Made by a program: the position numbers and the translations under genes. Source: Aphodovivens sp036306585 (GTDB lineage Bacteria; Actinomycetota; Coriobacteriia; Coriobacteriales; Eggerthellaceae). Taken from it: a stretch of 64,000 nucleotides of DNA. Positions 25,386 to 33,738 of this stretch are shown here, piece after piece. The stretch spans positions 330,098 through 394,097 of the forward strand of contig JAXJZF010000006.1 in the NCBI GenBank assembly GCA_036306585.1, read 5' to 3'. The first letter of the stretch is position 1. Each line of letters opens with the position of its first letter. Below the pieces are notes generated by a model. That model saw only the letters and a list, made by a program, of their open reading frames with translations. It made no database searches and was not told where the DNA came from.

Positions 25386-26939
25386 CTAGTTTTGATTGCT
25401 GTCGAGCTTGCCGAAGCCTTCGATGAGGGGCATGAGCTCGGCGACGCGCTCGACGATGCGGTGCTGCTCGGCGAGAGGGGGTATAGGAACGAGGGCTTCC
25501 AACAGGGTTGTGCGTTCAATTCCGGGGATGACGCCTTTCGCTGAAGTTTTTATCGAAGAAACTAGACTGCCTAAATAAACTTGAAGATAGGGCAGATGGA
25601 TATCTCCTGTCGGTCTAATCGCCATTATTTGTCGCGCTATATGAGCGCGCTCAAAGCAATTTATGGCCATTTCTCCAACGGTTCCTTTACATGTGAAGAG
25701 CAAATCCCCTTTGCTGGATTCACGCTTTGGGTGCTCTGTCCATCTATTCTCGACGAGTTGCCCTTGATCAAAATTTGAAGCACCTGTTAAGTATGGAATA
25801 CCCTCACGCTTATCGTTATATTCTGTTGAATTTAGATCAACACCAGAAAGAAGAACGATCAAGCTCTCGAGTCTTGTCCATTCCCAGGTCTCCGGGATCT
25901 CGAACGGGATCTCGTCATCGATGCAGGTGTCGCTTATGACCTTCCCCTTGGCATCGATGCGCTTCTCGTAATACGAGCCGTCTTCGGCGCGGTAGATGAC
26001 CGACTCGCCGCCTTTAGGGGCCTTCATCTTCTTCTTCCTGATCAGCTCGGCGCGCTCTTCGCGGATGCGCTCGAGCAGGGCCGAGGCCGGCTCGTCCGAG
26101 GGGTCCTGCGGGACGAGCGCGCCCTGCACGGCCATCTGCAGAACTGACTTGCGCAGCTTATCGGGCAGTTCGGCATCGAGCTTTTCTCGGGTATCTTCGA
26201 GCTTTCCGTACTCCTCGACGAGGGGCATGAGCTTAGCCGCGCGGTCGACGATGCAGTGCTGTTCGGCGAGGGGTGGTATGGGAACGAGATAGCCCGTAAG
26301 GTTACCCAACTTAATGTACGGCGTGGCGGAGCCGTACATCTTATCCTTATTGTATCTATTCCAACCATGAAGCATGCAAAGATAAACCCAGTCCTGGTAG
26401 CAGTTCTCTATCAGTGCTTGAGCGACGTATGTTCGCTGATAAGCTTCAAATTTTCCGACATAGTGTGTCACCATTCCGACATTGGCTCCGTTGCCCGGAA
26501 GTATTAGGCAGTCTCCATCGAAGGAGTAATCGGGGCATTTGATGGGGGTGCTGGAGCAGGTGAAGAAATCGAAAGTACCACCGTCTCTTCCGTAATTTGC
26601 ATCCTTTTTTCCAGTTGAAATAATTTCGATTGCTTCAAGCCGCACCCATTCCCAGGTTTCCGGGATATCGAAGGGGATCTCGTCATCGATGCAGACGGGC
26701 TCGGACTCGCGTCCTCTGGCGTCGATGCGCTTCTCGTAATAGGAGCCGTCTTCGGCGCGGTAGATGACCGACTCGCCGCCCTTAGGGGCCTTTATCTTCT
26801 TCTCCCCGATCAGCTCGGCGCGCTCTTCGCGGATGCGCTCGAGCAGGGCCGAGGCCGGCTCGTCCGAGGGGTCCTGCGGGACGAGAGCGCCCTGTACGGC
26901 CATCTGTAGGATAGCGTTCTTGAGGTCTTTGGCCTTCAT
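25386..26939 (-). CDS. hsdS: Type I restriction-modification specificity subunit HsdS
   Basis: A protein of 517 residues that gives the HsdMR complex its target sequence. It has two halves of the same plan: a conserved helical start (LKNAILQMAVQGALVPQDPS, then ERIREERAEL), a short KRIDARG segment, a target-recognition domain beginning IPETWEWVRL, and a conserved end (IPPLAEQHCIVDRAAKLMPL). Half two repeats this from about residue 265 to the end at LAEQHRIVERVAELMPL. Its ATG directly follows the hsdM stop. The two conserved parts are 268-bp direct repeats in the DNA, exactly 768 bp apart. Confidence 0.93.
   Translation of the reverse strand: MKAKDLKNAILQMAVQGALVPQDPSDEPASALLERIREERAELIGEKKIKAPKGGESVIYRAEDGSYYEKRIDARGRESEPVCIDDEIPFDIPETWEWVRLEAIEIISTGKKDANYGRDGGTFDFFTCSSTPIKCPDYSFDGDCLILPGNGANVGMVTHYVGKFEAYQRTYVAQALIENCYQDWVYLCMLHGWNRYNKDKMYGSATPYIKLGNLTGYLVPIPPLAEQHCIVDRAAKLMPLVEEYGKLEDTREKLDAELPDKLRKSVLQMAVQGALVPQDPSDEPASALLERIREERAELIRKKKMKAPKGGESVIYRAEDGSYYEKRIDAKGKVISDTCIDDEIPFEIPETWEWTRLESLIVLLSGVDLNSTEYNDKREGIPYLTGASNFDQGQLVENRWTEHPKRESSKGDLLFTCKGTVGEMAINCFERAHIARQIMAIRPTGDIHLPYLQVYLGSLVSSIKTSAKGVIPGIERTTLLEALVPIPPLAEQHRIVERVAELMPLIEGFGKLDSNQN
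25876..26143. repeat. Long direct repeat in hsdS, copy 1
   Basis: About 268 bp, highly similar to 26644-26911 (offset exactly 768 bp). It encodes the conserved start of the second HsdS half plus the first residues of its recognition domain. Because 768 is a multiple of three, crossing over between the copies keeps the frame. Confidence 0.85.
26644..26911. repeat. Long direct repeat in hsdS, copy 2
   Basis: Partner of the repeat at 25876-26143, encoding the N-terminal conserved part of HsdS. The recognition domain of the first half lies between the copies. Confidence 0.85.
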
Positions 26940-28421
26940 CTAAGCCTCGATTCCCAAGATGTCGCAGATCTGCTTGAGCTTTGCGTCGATCTGGGCATCG
27001 AGTTCCTTACGACGCAGTTTGTAGTCACGGATGAGTTCATCAGGCGACAGGATTTCCTCTTCTTCGTGGGGATATCCGCACAAATCGAAATTCAGCTGCA
27101 GGTCCTTGAGTTTCTGGGCGGTGTAGTACTTCGCCTTAGGGAAGCCGTCGAGCTCGATTTCGGTGCGGTCGTTCCACCACTCAACGACCGGATCGAAATG
27201 CTTCAGCTGGATGGGCTTGGTCTTGGAGAAGTGCTTGTAGCCTTCGGGCATGTCCATGCGATAGAACCAGGTACCCTCGGTCTTCTTACCGTTTTCGAAG
27301 AACAAGACGTTCGTGGTGATGGGCGTATAGGGCGCGAAGACGCTTCCCGGCATGCGGATGACGGTATGCAGGTTGAAATCATCGAGCAGTTTTCGCTTCA
27401 ATTCGAGCTTTGCCGCGTCGTTTCCGAAGAGGAACCCATCGGGGAGGATAACGGCAGCGCGTCCGTTCGGCTTCAGACGATACATTATGAGAGCCATGAA
27501 GAGGTCGGCCGTTTCCGAGCTGCGCAGCGCGATGGGGAAGTTCGCCTTGACGACCTCTTGCTCCTTGCCGCCATAGGGCGGATTCATAAGGATCACATCG
27601 AAGGTTCCGTCGACTTTTTGGCTGCGGTATTCGCGGATATCCTTGCCCAGCGAGTTGGTGTGGAAGACGCGCGGGTCGTCGATATCGTGGAGGAACATGT
27701 TCGTGGCGCACAGAAGGTAGGGCAGCTGCTTCTTTTCCAAGCCGTAGACGCTCTTGCCGTAAAGATCGCGATCGGTGGGGGTCTTCACCTGTTTTTCGAG
27801 CACTTTGAGTGCCGAGGTGAGGAAACCGCCTGTGCCGCATGCGAAATCTGCCACGGATTCCCCGAGCTTGGGCGCGAGGCGCTGGGCCATGAAATCGGTG
27901 ACGGCGCGAGGCGTGTAGAACTCGCCAGACTGGCCTGCGGATTGCAGGTCCTTGAGGATGGTCTCGTAGACCTCCCCGAAGGCGTGGATCTCCTTGTATT
28001 CGGTGAAGTCCACTTCTTCGTTGATGGCGTTGATGACCCGACGCAGCAGGATGCCGTCTTGCATGTAGTTGTGGGCGGACTCGAAGGCGTAGCGAACGAT
28101 CGCCTGGCCCTGCGAGGTGCTCTGATTGATGGGGAGGGTGGAGAGCGTCGGGAACAGCTTGTTGTTCACGAAGTCCAGCAGGTCGCTGCCCGTGAGCGCC
28201 CTGCCGTCGCTGTTGTCGATCGCCCAGTTGCGCCATTTGAGCTCCTCGGGGATGATGGAGGTGTAATCGTCCCTGACGAGTTCCCATTCCTCTTCCTTCG
28301 CATCGTAGATCTTCAGGAAGAAGAGCCATACCATCTGCTCGATGCGCTGGGCGTTCCCGTTGACGCCCGCGTCTTCGCGCATGATGTTCTGCAGCTTCTT
28401 TACCAGTGCTCCTACTGCCAT
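26940..28421 (-). CDS. hsdM: Type I restriction-modification methyltransferase subunit HsdM
   Basis: A protein of 493 residues, an N6-adenine methyltransferase. It has the N-terminal HsdM helical domain (LKWRNWAIDNSDGRALTGSD), the S-adenosylmethionine motif VADFACGTGGFL (about 200) and the catalytic motif ILMNPPYGGKEQE (about 285). A long helical C terminus (YKLRRKELDAQIDAKLKQI) serves subunit contacts. It lies 15 bases after hsdR and directly before hsdS, so the order is R-M-S on one transcript. Confidence 0.95.
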   Translation of the reverse strand: MAVGALVKKLQNIMREDAGVNGNAQRIEQMVWLFFLKIYDAKEEEWELVRDDYTSIIPEELKWRNWAIDNSDGRALTGSDLLDFVNNKLFPTLSTLPINQSTSQGQAIVRYAFESAHNYMQDGILLRRVINAINEEVDFTEYKEIHAFGEVYETILKDLQSAGQSGEFYTPRAVTDFMAQRLAPKLGESVADFACGTGGFLTSALKVLEKQVKTPTDRDLYGKSVYGLEKKQLPYLLCATNMFLHDIDDPRVFHTNSLGKDIREYRSQKVDGTFDVILMNPPYGGKEQEVVKANFPIALRSSETADLFMALIMYRLKPNGRAAVILPDGFLFGNDAAKLELKRKLLDDFNLHTVIRMPGSVFAPYTPITTNVLFFENGKKTEGTWFYRMDMPEGYKHFSKTKPIQLKHFDPVVEWWNDRTEIELDGFPKAKYYTAQKLKDLQLNFDLCGYPHEEEEILSPDELIRDYKLRRKELDAQIDAKLKQICDILGIEA

Positions 28422-28436
28422 GTCCTACCTTTTCTT

Positions 28437-30776
28437 CTATGCTGCCACGCGGTAGAGCTCGTTCTCGAGCGCTTGGGCCGCGCGGAGGAACTGCTCTTTG
28501 CCGCCGAACGTCTTGACGATCTTCGGAACGGAGCCGATCTGCTGGAACTCCTTGAGCTGGAGGATGGAGATGTCGTCCAGGTCGCGGATCTGCGCGGAGG
28601 CGTATTTTTCCAGCAGGGCCACGAGGACCCGCTTTGCCGCCTCGTTGAACTGATCGAGATAGCCGCTGTCCTTGACCGCCTGCGCGCGTTCTCTGCGCGT
28701 CATGGCGGGTACGTCGTAGGCAATATGGCAGATGAGGTCGAAATCGTCCAGGTCGTCGCGGCCCGTCTGCTCGCGCAGGTGGTCCAGGAAGACGCCCTGC
28801 TTTTCGAGCTCTTCGCAGATCGCCGCCTTCTTGTCGACGCTGTTCCATTTCTGGATGAAGTCGTCGAGCGTGGCGTAGTGCTGATGCATGCTCTTGCGCG
28901 TGTAGTCGACCAGGCTCTCGGTATGGAGCTTGCCCATCCAGTAGTACTGGATCTGCTCCCCGGTGACTTCCACTTCGACGTCGGAGACGTAGAATTTGAC
29001 GGGAGGTTCCTTGTCTGCTGGCGGGTCGTCGGATTCGCCGTTGTCGTCGCCTTTAGGTGGCGCAGCGCTGCTCGGCTCCTGGCCTGCCGGAGATGGGTCG
29101 TAGACCACGGGCGGGTCTCCGTCGAAGTCGGGGTCGGCAAAGAGCCTGGTGGCGTTCTTGAAGTCGAGGACGGTGAAGAACGTCTTGCCCTTTTCCTCCT
29201 TGATGCGCGTACCGCGGCCTATGATCTGCTTGAATTCGGTCATGCCCTGCTCGCCGAAGTTGTTGTCCAGCACGATGCACTTGCAGGTCTTGCAGTTGAC
29301 GCCGGTGGTAAGCAGCTTCGAGGTGGTGAGGATGGTCGGGAAGGTCTCATCGTCGTCTATGAAGGTGCCGAGGATGGCCTCGACGCCGTGGACCTGGCTC
29401 GTGCAGCGCTGTATGTAGTTGGGGTGCTCCTGCATGATGTCGCTGTTCTCATTCACGAGGGCCTGGCGCATGCGCTCTGCGTGGTCGATGTCCACGCAGA
29501 AGACTATGGTCTTCTGGAACCTTCCTTCCGCCTTGAGGTATTTTGTGATCTCCTTTGCGACGAGGGCGTCGCGCTTGGTGAAGACGATGGTGCGGTTGAT
29601 ATCCTTCTGCGTGTATTCGCGCTGGTCGATGAGCTGGCCTTTGTCATCGAGCTGGCCTTCTTCGGGAATGAAGCCGAAATCGTCCACGCTCAAGTGGATG
29701 CGCTTGACGCGATAGGGAGCCAAGAAGCCATCTTCGATGCCCTGCTTGAGCGAATAGGTGTATACCGGATCGCCGAAGTAGTCCGAGGTCGACACGTCCT
29801 TGGTTTCTTTTGGCGTCGCCGTCATGCCGAGCTGGGTGGCCGAGCTGAAGTAGCTGAGCACCTTTCGCCAGCTTGAGTCCGCCTTCACGCTGCCGCGATG
29901 GCACTCGTCCACGATGACGAGATCGAAGAACCCGGGATCGAGCTGCTCGTAGGGCTGAGGGGCATCGGGGTCGTCCTTGTCTTCGTCCACGAGCTGCTGG
30001 TATGACGAGAAGAATATCTCATAGGCCGAGTCGAGTTCGCGATGCTGGACCTTGGTCGATACGTCGAGGAGCGGCTTGAAGTCTCCCGAGCGCGTCTGAT
30101 CGAGCAGCACGTTGCGGTCGGCTAGATAGAGCACCTTCTTCTTAAGGCCCGCCTGGCGCAGCCTCCACACGATCTGGAACGCGGTGTATGTCTTGCCGGT
30201 TCCCGTGGCCATGACGAGCAGGATGCGCTGCTGGCCCTTGGCAACGGCCTCTATGACGCGGTTGATGGCGATTCGCTGATAGTAGCGGGGGCTGAAGCTC
30301 TCGTAATCGTAGTAGTACGGGGTCTTGGTTTCCTCCGCCTGTTCTTCGGTAAGTCCGTGCGTCTTGCAGCGGCGGGCCCAGAGCTCCTGGGGAGAGGGAA
30401 ACTCATCGAGCGGGAGCGTGCGCTCCTTGCCTGTTGTCAGATCGTGCTCTATGAAGGAATGGCCGTTGGAGCTGTAGGCAAAGTCGACATCGAGGATGAC
30501 TGCGTAATCGATTGCCTGCTGGAGCCCATCGCCATCGGGCTTCTGGAAGTCCTTTGCCTCCACGATCGCCAAGGGTTGGTTGGGGTCGGGCCAGCAGAGC
30601 TGATAATCGGTCTTGTTGCCTTTGTTGATGCGCTTGCCTTCGCCGTTCTCGATGGCGATCTTGCCGTTGGTGAAGAAGAAGTCTTCGCAGGAAATGTGCT
30701 CGAGGTCCCATCCGGCCTTCAGGATGGCGGGCGTTATGTACCTGAGCTTGGTTGTTTCTTCTGTTAGGGGCGCCAT
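28437..30776 (-). CDS. hsdR: Type I restriction endonuclease subunit HsdR
   Basis: A protein of 779 residues that translocates DNA and cuts it. Near the N terminus, DYQLCWPDPNQPLAIVEAKD holds the D…ExK nuclease signature. The motor has Walker A ATGTGKTYTAF (about 190), the DECH box in IVDECHRGS (about 280), motif III GMTATP, and motif VI IGRGTRIKEEKGKTF (about 485). After that comes an acidic/Pro-rich linker (about 570-610) and a C-terminal domain for HsdM binding. It begins 1 base after the stop of the small RHH gene. Confidence 0.95.
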   Translation of the reverse strand: MAPLTEETTKLRYITPAILKAGWDLEHISCEDFFFTNGKIAIENGEGKRINKGNKTDYQLCWPDPNQPLAIVEAKDFQKPDGDGLQQAIDYAVILDVDFAYSSNGHSFIEHDLTTGKERTLPLDEFPSPQELWARRCKTHGLTEEQAEETKTPYYYDYESFSPRYYQRIAINRVIEAVAKGQQRILLVMATGTGKTYTAFQIVWRLRQAGLKKKVLYLADRNVLLDQTRSGDFKPLLDVSTKVQHRELDSAYEIFFSSYQQLVDEDKDDPDAPQPYEQLDPGFFDLVIVDECHRGSVKADSSWRKVLSYFSSATQLGMTATPKETKDVSTSDYFGDPVYTYSLKQGIEDGFLAPYRVKRIHLSVDDFGFIPEEGQLDDKGQLIDQREYTQKDINRTIVFTKRDALVAKEITKYLKAEGRFQKTIVFCVDIDHAERMRQALVNENSDIMQEHPNYIQRCTSQVHGVEAILGTFIDDDETFPTILTTSKLLTTGVNCKTCKCIVLDNNFGEQGMTEFKQIIGRGTRIKEEKGKTFFTVLDFKNATRLFADPDFDGDPPVVYDPSPAGQEPSSAAPPKGDDNGESDDPPADKEPPVKFYVSDVEVEVTGEQIQYYWMGKLHTESLVDYTRKSMHQHYATLDDFIQKWNSVDKKAAICEELEKQGVFLDHLREQTGRDDLDDFDLICHIAYDVPAMTRRERAQAVKDSGYLDQFNEAAKRVLVALLEKYASAQIRDLDDISILQLKEFQQIGSVPKIVKTFGGKEQFLRAAQALENELYRVAA

Positions 30777-30777
30777 G

Positions 30778-30984
30778 CTATCGCCCTTTCTTCGCCAGTT
30801 CGTTCATCATGCACATGCGCATGAACGCAGAGAAGCTCATTCCTCGCAGCTCCGCCGCTTGCTTTGCGCTGTCTCGCAGGTTCTGCGGGATGCGGAACGC
30901 GACCGAGACCTGGCTGCCTTCCGCAAGGTAGCTGCGGATGTCCGTTTCGTTCGCGTCGCTCTTGAGTAAATCGCTGTACATCAT
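30778..30984 (-). CDS. Small ribbon-helix-helix (CopG/Arc-type) protein heading the hsd operon
   Basis: A protein of 68 residues. The region VSVAFRIPQNLRDSAKQAAE with RGMSFSAFMRMCMMNELAKK has the strand-helix-helix pattern of RHH DNA-binding proteins. ATG 30984 follows CAGGAG. Its stop is one base from the hsdR start, so it is the first gene of the type I operon. It may control hsd expression in the manner of restriction controller proteins, or be an orphan antitoxin; no toxin gene is next to it. Confidence 0.75.
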   Translation of the reverse strand: MMYSDLLKSDANETDIRSYLAEGSQVSVAFRIPQNLRDSAKQAAELRGMSFSAFMRMCMMNELAKKGR

Positions 30985-31463
30985 GGCAGCTCCTGGACAA
31001 CTAGCGGTTTGCAATACAAATGCTAGGTAACAGTATATCGGATGATCGGAAGGATCGCTTTAGCTGGGAGCTTAATCGGAAAGGGACTGGATGGATGGTG
31101 CCGCTGGGCCTTTCTGGGATTTGCCGATTCACGGCAATTGCGAACCAGCTGCAGCACCTACTGAAGAAAGCCTGTGCTCCCTGCTCGAAACGGGGAATAA
31201 GTACCAGCGCTCGATATTGGGCATTAAATGAGTATCAACCGCTGAAGTCTTTGCGGATATCCAAGGAGGGCTGCATCATTTTTGGTCATCAACGCCGCTG
31301 ACGCCTAAACAGGGCGTATATGCATTAGTTGAATAAATGACCTGCGGTGGTGTGTGCTTGATGACGCTGAAATCGCACTTCAAAGGGCAGCTTTTAAGCA
31401 AAGGTGCGAATTCGCCGAATCCGCTGTTCCCGACGGTTTGCGTATTACCCCAGTTAAATGCAT
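30985..31463. other. Intergenic stretch upstream of the hsd operon
   Basis: About 480 bases with no convincing gene. A 93-codon plus-strand frame at 31020-31301 has no ribosome site or recognisable content. The hsd promoter should lie just above 30984. Confidence 0.5.
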
Positions 31464-31499
31464 AAAAATTGAGCGCCCTGGTAAACCCCAGGACGCTCC
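31464..31499 (-). terminator. Terminator at the left edge of the 31.5-48.6 kb block
   Basis: GGAGCG-TCCTGG and CCAGG-GCGCTC pair on the minus strand around a short loop and are followed by AATTTTTA. It stops minus-strand transcription coming from the allophanate hydrolase side, just left of the first attachment-like core. Confidence 0.75.
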
Positions 31500-31511
31500 A
31501 AACACTAGTAT

Positions 31512-31549
31512 ATTAACGCACTGTTTTTATTCCCACTCGAAAGTTGATT
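31512..31549. repeat. Attachment-site-like core, copy A
   Basis: ATTAACGCACTGTTTTT followed by ATTCCCACTCGAAAGTTGATT. It matches copy B (48550) over ~37 bp and shares (A/C)TCCCACTC with copies C (52680) and D (63587), all in the same orientation. Read on the minus strand the core is ...F-E-W-E-stop, as at the end of guaA. An integrase remnant starts 35 bp to the right. Confidence 0.7.
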
Positions 31550-31583
31550 TGCTGCAAAAGATATTTGTAGTTGTTTCGTGCGG

Positions 31584-31820
31584 TATGGAGCGCCGGATGG
31601 GGAAGACGGGCTTGAAGAAGAGCTCGGCGGAGATGAAGTTCTGGACTCGCGACGAGTACCTGCGGTTCCGGCGCCAGGTCATGGATAAGCCGATCTCGTT
31701 CCTATCCTTCGGGGCCCTGTATTGGACGGGGCATCCGCGAAGGCGATCCGCATCCACAACCCGTGCTGCAGCCACGCGAGCCTGTTCATCGAGCTCGGCT
31801 ATTCCGTTCCCGCCAGACCG
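31584..31820 (+). pseudogene. Remnant of a tyrosine integrase
   Basis: The frame gives KKSSAEMKFWTRDEYLRFRR and DKPISFLSFGALYWTG, nearly identical to residues ~165-205 of the intact integrase at 56139. It then jumps by an internal deletion of about 260 bp to AIRIHNPCCSHASLFIELGY in another frame, which matches the HxxR box region (VIRIHDLRHSHVSLLIELGY) with the catalytic residues changed. Both ends are missing. It lies beside core A and shows that a related element once integrated here. Confidence 0.85.
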
Positions 31821-31858
31821 GGGCTTGTCTGGAGCAGCCGGGGGTTCCAGTCCGCCGT

Positions 31859-32344
31859 TCAGCCCAGATAGCCCGCGAACGTCCCTTCGGCGGTGATGTC
31901 GGCGACGCCTGCCCGCAGCCCGCGTTCGCAGAAGACGGCGGCGGCCTCCACCAGGAAGCCCTTGACCTCGCTGCCGTCCTCCAGCTCTACCGTGCCGAAC
32001 CCAAGCGGCGCCGGGACCATGGACACCAGCCTGCCGAACGCTTCGAAGGACATGCCGTACAGCTCCACTACCACGGAATTCGGCCGAGCCGCGAAGAACC
32101 CGCACAGGGGGCCTTCCGAATCGAGGCCCCCTGTCGCGCCGCCGTCGCGCAGCAGTCCGGGCTTCACGGGATCGGTTGGCAGGGCGAAAAGCCGGTAGCT
32201 CGCGGCCGTCCTTGCTTTTCGCAGGTACTCCGCGTGAAGATCCTCCAACTGGTAATGGAAGCGCCCTCCGTGCATGTGCTGGCCGCAAACGGCCACCGTC
32301 ACGTCCCATCCGCTAGCGGCCACGGTTTCACTCACCTGCTTCAT
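31859..32344 (-). CDS. Allophanate hydrolase C-terminal domain, encoded separately
   Basis: A protein of 161 residues that matches the C-terminal domain of AtzF-type allophanate hydrolases: DVTVAVCGQHMHGGRFHYQL at the start, ASYRLFALPTDPVKPGL, and SMVPAPLGFGTVELEDGSEV with KGFLVEA near the end. In AtzF this domain follows the amidase domain in one chain; in yeast and plant-pathogen enzymes it hydrolyses or decarboxylates the product N-carboxycarbamate. Here its ATG overlaps the amidase stop by 17 bases in another frame, so the two halves are made as separate, coupled proteins. It is the last gene of the operon. Confidence 0.88.
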   Translation of the reverse strand: MKQVSETVAASGWDVTVAVCGQHMHGGRFHYQLEDLHAEYLRKARTAASYRLFALPTDPVKPGLLRDGGATGGLDSEGPLCGFFAARPNSVVVELYGMSFEAFGRLVSMVPAPLGFGTVELEDGSEVKGFLVEAAAVFCERGLRAGVADITAEGTFAGYLG

Positions 32345-33728
32345 CCAAAGCCTCGGCCACGGCGAACAGCCTCGGCGCGGCGTCGAATCGTCCGAACAGC
32401 GTTATCCCGAAGGGCAGGTCCTTCGCGCCGGTTTCCGCCATGGCGGATTTCGCGGTAGGCGTCCCGGGGGCGGGCACGGCGAGGGCGCTCAGGTCGCAAA
32501 GGTTGCAGTGGTTGGTGTAGAGCCCCATCTGGGAATTGGTGGCTATGGGGTCTGCGCGCACTTCGTCGCGGGTGAACGTGCCTCCCGCGGTCGGCATCGC
32601 CAGCACGGCGTCTTCCAGCAGCAGGGCCGCGTCGTGGCGCGCCTGCTGCACGCGGTGATAGGCTTTGAACTGATCGCAGGCCAGCAGATCGGGGCGGTTG
32701 CCGCTTTCCAGGATGGTGCGGGTCACGCCGAACACGTCCTCGGGGTGGGCCGAGACGAACTCTCCCAGATCCGCCCAGCGCTCCGCCACCCAGGGGCCGT
32801 CGTAGAGGATGGAGGCAATCTCGGAAAAGCCCCGGGTGTCCACGGTCCCGATGGAGAACAGCCCTCGGTCCGCGGCGCGGTGCGCGGCTTCTGCGAACCG
32901 ATGCCAGTTGGCGCGGTAGCGCTCGGCGAAGGGGCCGTAGAAAAGGGGCTCGGCTTCGGGCAGGAGCAGCTTCGCCGGAAGCTCGGCAGGCGATTCCGCT
33001 ATGGTGCGCGACCAGGCGCAAGCGTCGTCGAAGCCCTTTGCCGCGGCGTCGACGGCCCAGGCGTCTGCCAGCGAGTTGGCGAACACCGTCACGCAATCGA
33101 GAGACGCGCACGCGGGCACCACCCCCGCGGTGGACCAGGATCCCAGCGGCGGCTTGTAGCCCACGATGCCGTTGAGGGCCGCCGGCACGCGCCCGGATCC
33201 GGCGGTGTCGGTCCCCAGCGCGAAGGCCGCCATGCCCAGCGCAACGGCCACGGCCGAGCCCGAGGACGAGCCTCCGCTGATGAGCTGGGGGTCCAGCGCG
33301 TTCTTGCATTCGCCGTAGGGGCTGCGGGTGCCGACCAGCCCCGTGGCGAACTGGTCCAGGTTCGTTTTCCCGACGGGCACCGCGCCGGCCCGGACCAGGC
33401 GGTCAACCACCGTGGCGCTGCTGTTCGGCGTGTAGGCGTAGGCGGGGCAGCCCGCGGTGGTGGGCCATCCTGCAAGGTCGATGTTGTCCTTCACGGCGAA
33501 GGGAATGCCGTACAGCGGAAGGGCCAGCGCCTCGTCGCGGCTCAGGCCCTCCAGCGCCTGCAGGTAGGGCTCGCTCAGCTCCATGCAGGGCTCGACGATC
33601 CACACGTTGCGGTCGCGCAGCCCCTGCGTCCTTTCAACTATCTTGCTCACAACCTGGCGCGGCGTCAGCGAGCCGTCGGCGTAAAGGGCCTTCAGGGCGT
33701 GTATCTCCAGTGTCGCTTCGGGTGTCAT
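32328..33728 (-). CDS. atzF: Allophanate hydrolase, amidase domain
   Basis: A protein of 466 residues of the amidase-signature family. The catalytic Lys lies in IPFAVKDNIDLAGWPTT (about 78), and the two serines in ISGGSSSGSAVAVALGMAAF (about 153-175). It would cleave allophanate (urea-1-carboxylate) to two ammonia and two CO2 in the cytosol. The C-terminal domain is a separate gene that overlaps by 17 bases. It follows the carboxylase gene by 10 bases. This is the last catalytic step both of urea amidolyase and of the guanidine pathway. Confidence 0.9.
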   Translation of the reverse strand: MTPEATLEIHALKALYADGSLTPRQVVSKIVERTQGLRDRNVWIVEPCMELSEPYLQALEGLSRDEALALPLYGIPFAVKDNIDLAGWPTTAGCPAYAYTPNSSATVVDRLVRAGAVPVGKTNLDQFATGLVGTRSPYGECKNALDPQLISGGSSSGSAVAVALGMAAFALGTDTAGSGRVPAALNGIVGYKPPLGSWSTAGVVPACASLDCVTVFANSLADAWAVDAAAKGFDDACAWSRTIAESPAELPAKLLLPEAEPLFYGPFAERYRANWHRFAEAAHRAADRGLFSIGTVDTRGFSEIASILYDGPWVAERWADLGEFVSAHPEDVFGVTRTILESGNRPDLLACDQFKAYHRVQQARHDAALLLEDAVLAMPTAGGTFTRDEVRADPIATNSQMGLYTNHCNLCDLSALAVPAPGTPTAKSAMAETGAKDLPFGITLFGRFDAAPRLFAVAEALDEAGE

Positions 33729-33738
33729 GTCGCTCCTT

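Noticed and set aside
27066..29876. A 936-codon open frame antisense to hsdM and hsdR
   Set aside because: It is the shadow of two well-identified genes in GC-rich DNA; its residues show no domain and it has no ribosome site.
31512..31549. True end of a guaA gene at core A
   Set aside because: Only the last few codons fit; the sequence to the right is integrase relic and allophanate hydrolase, not GMP synthase.
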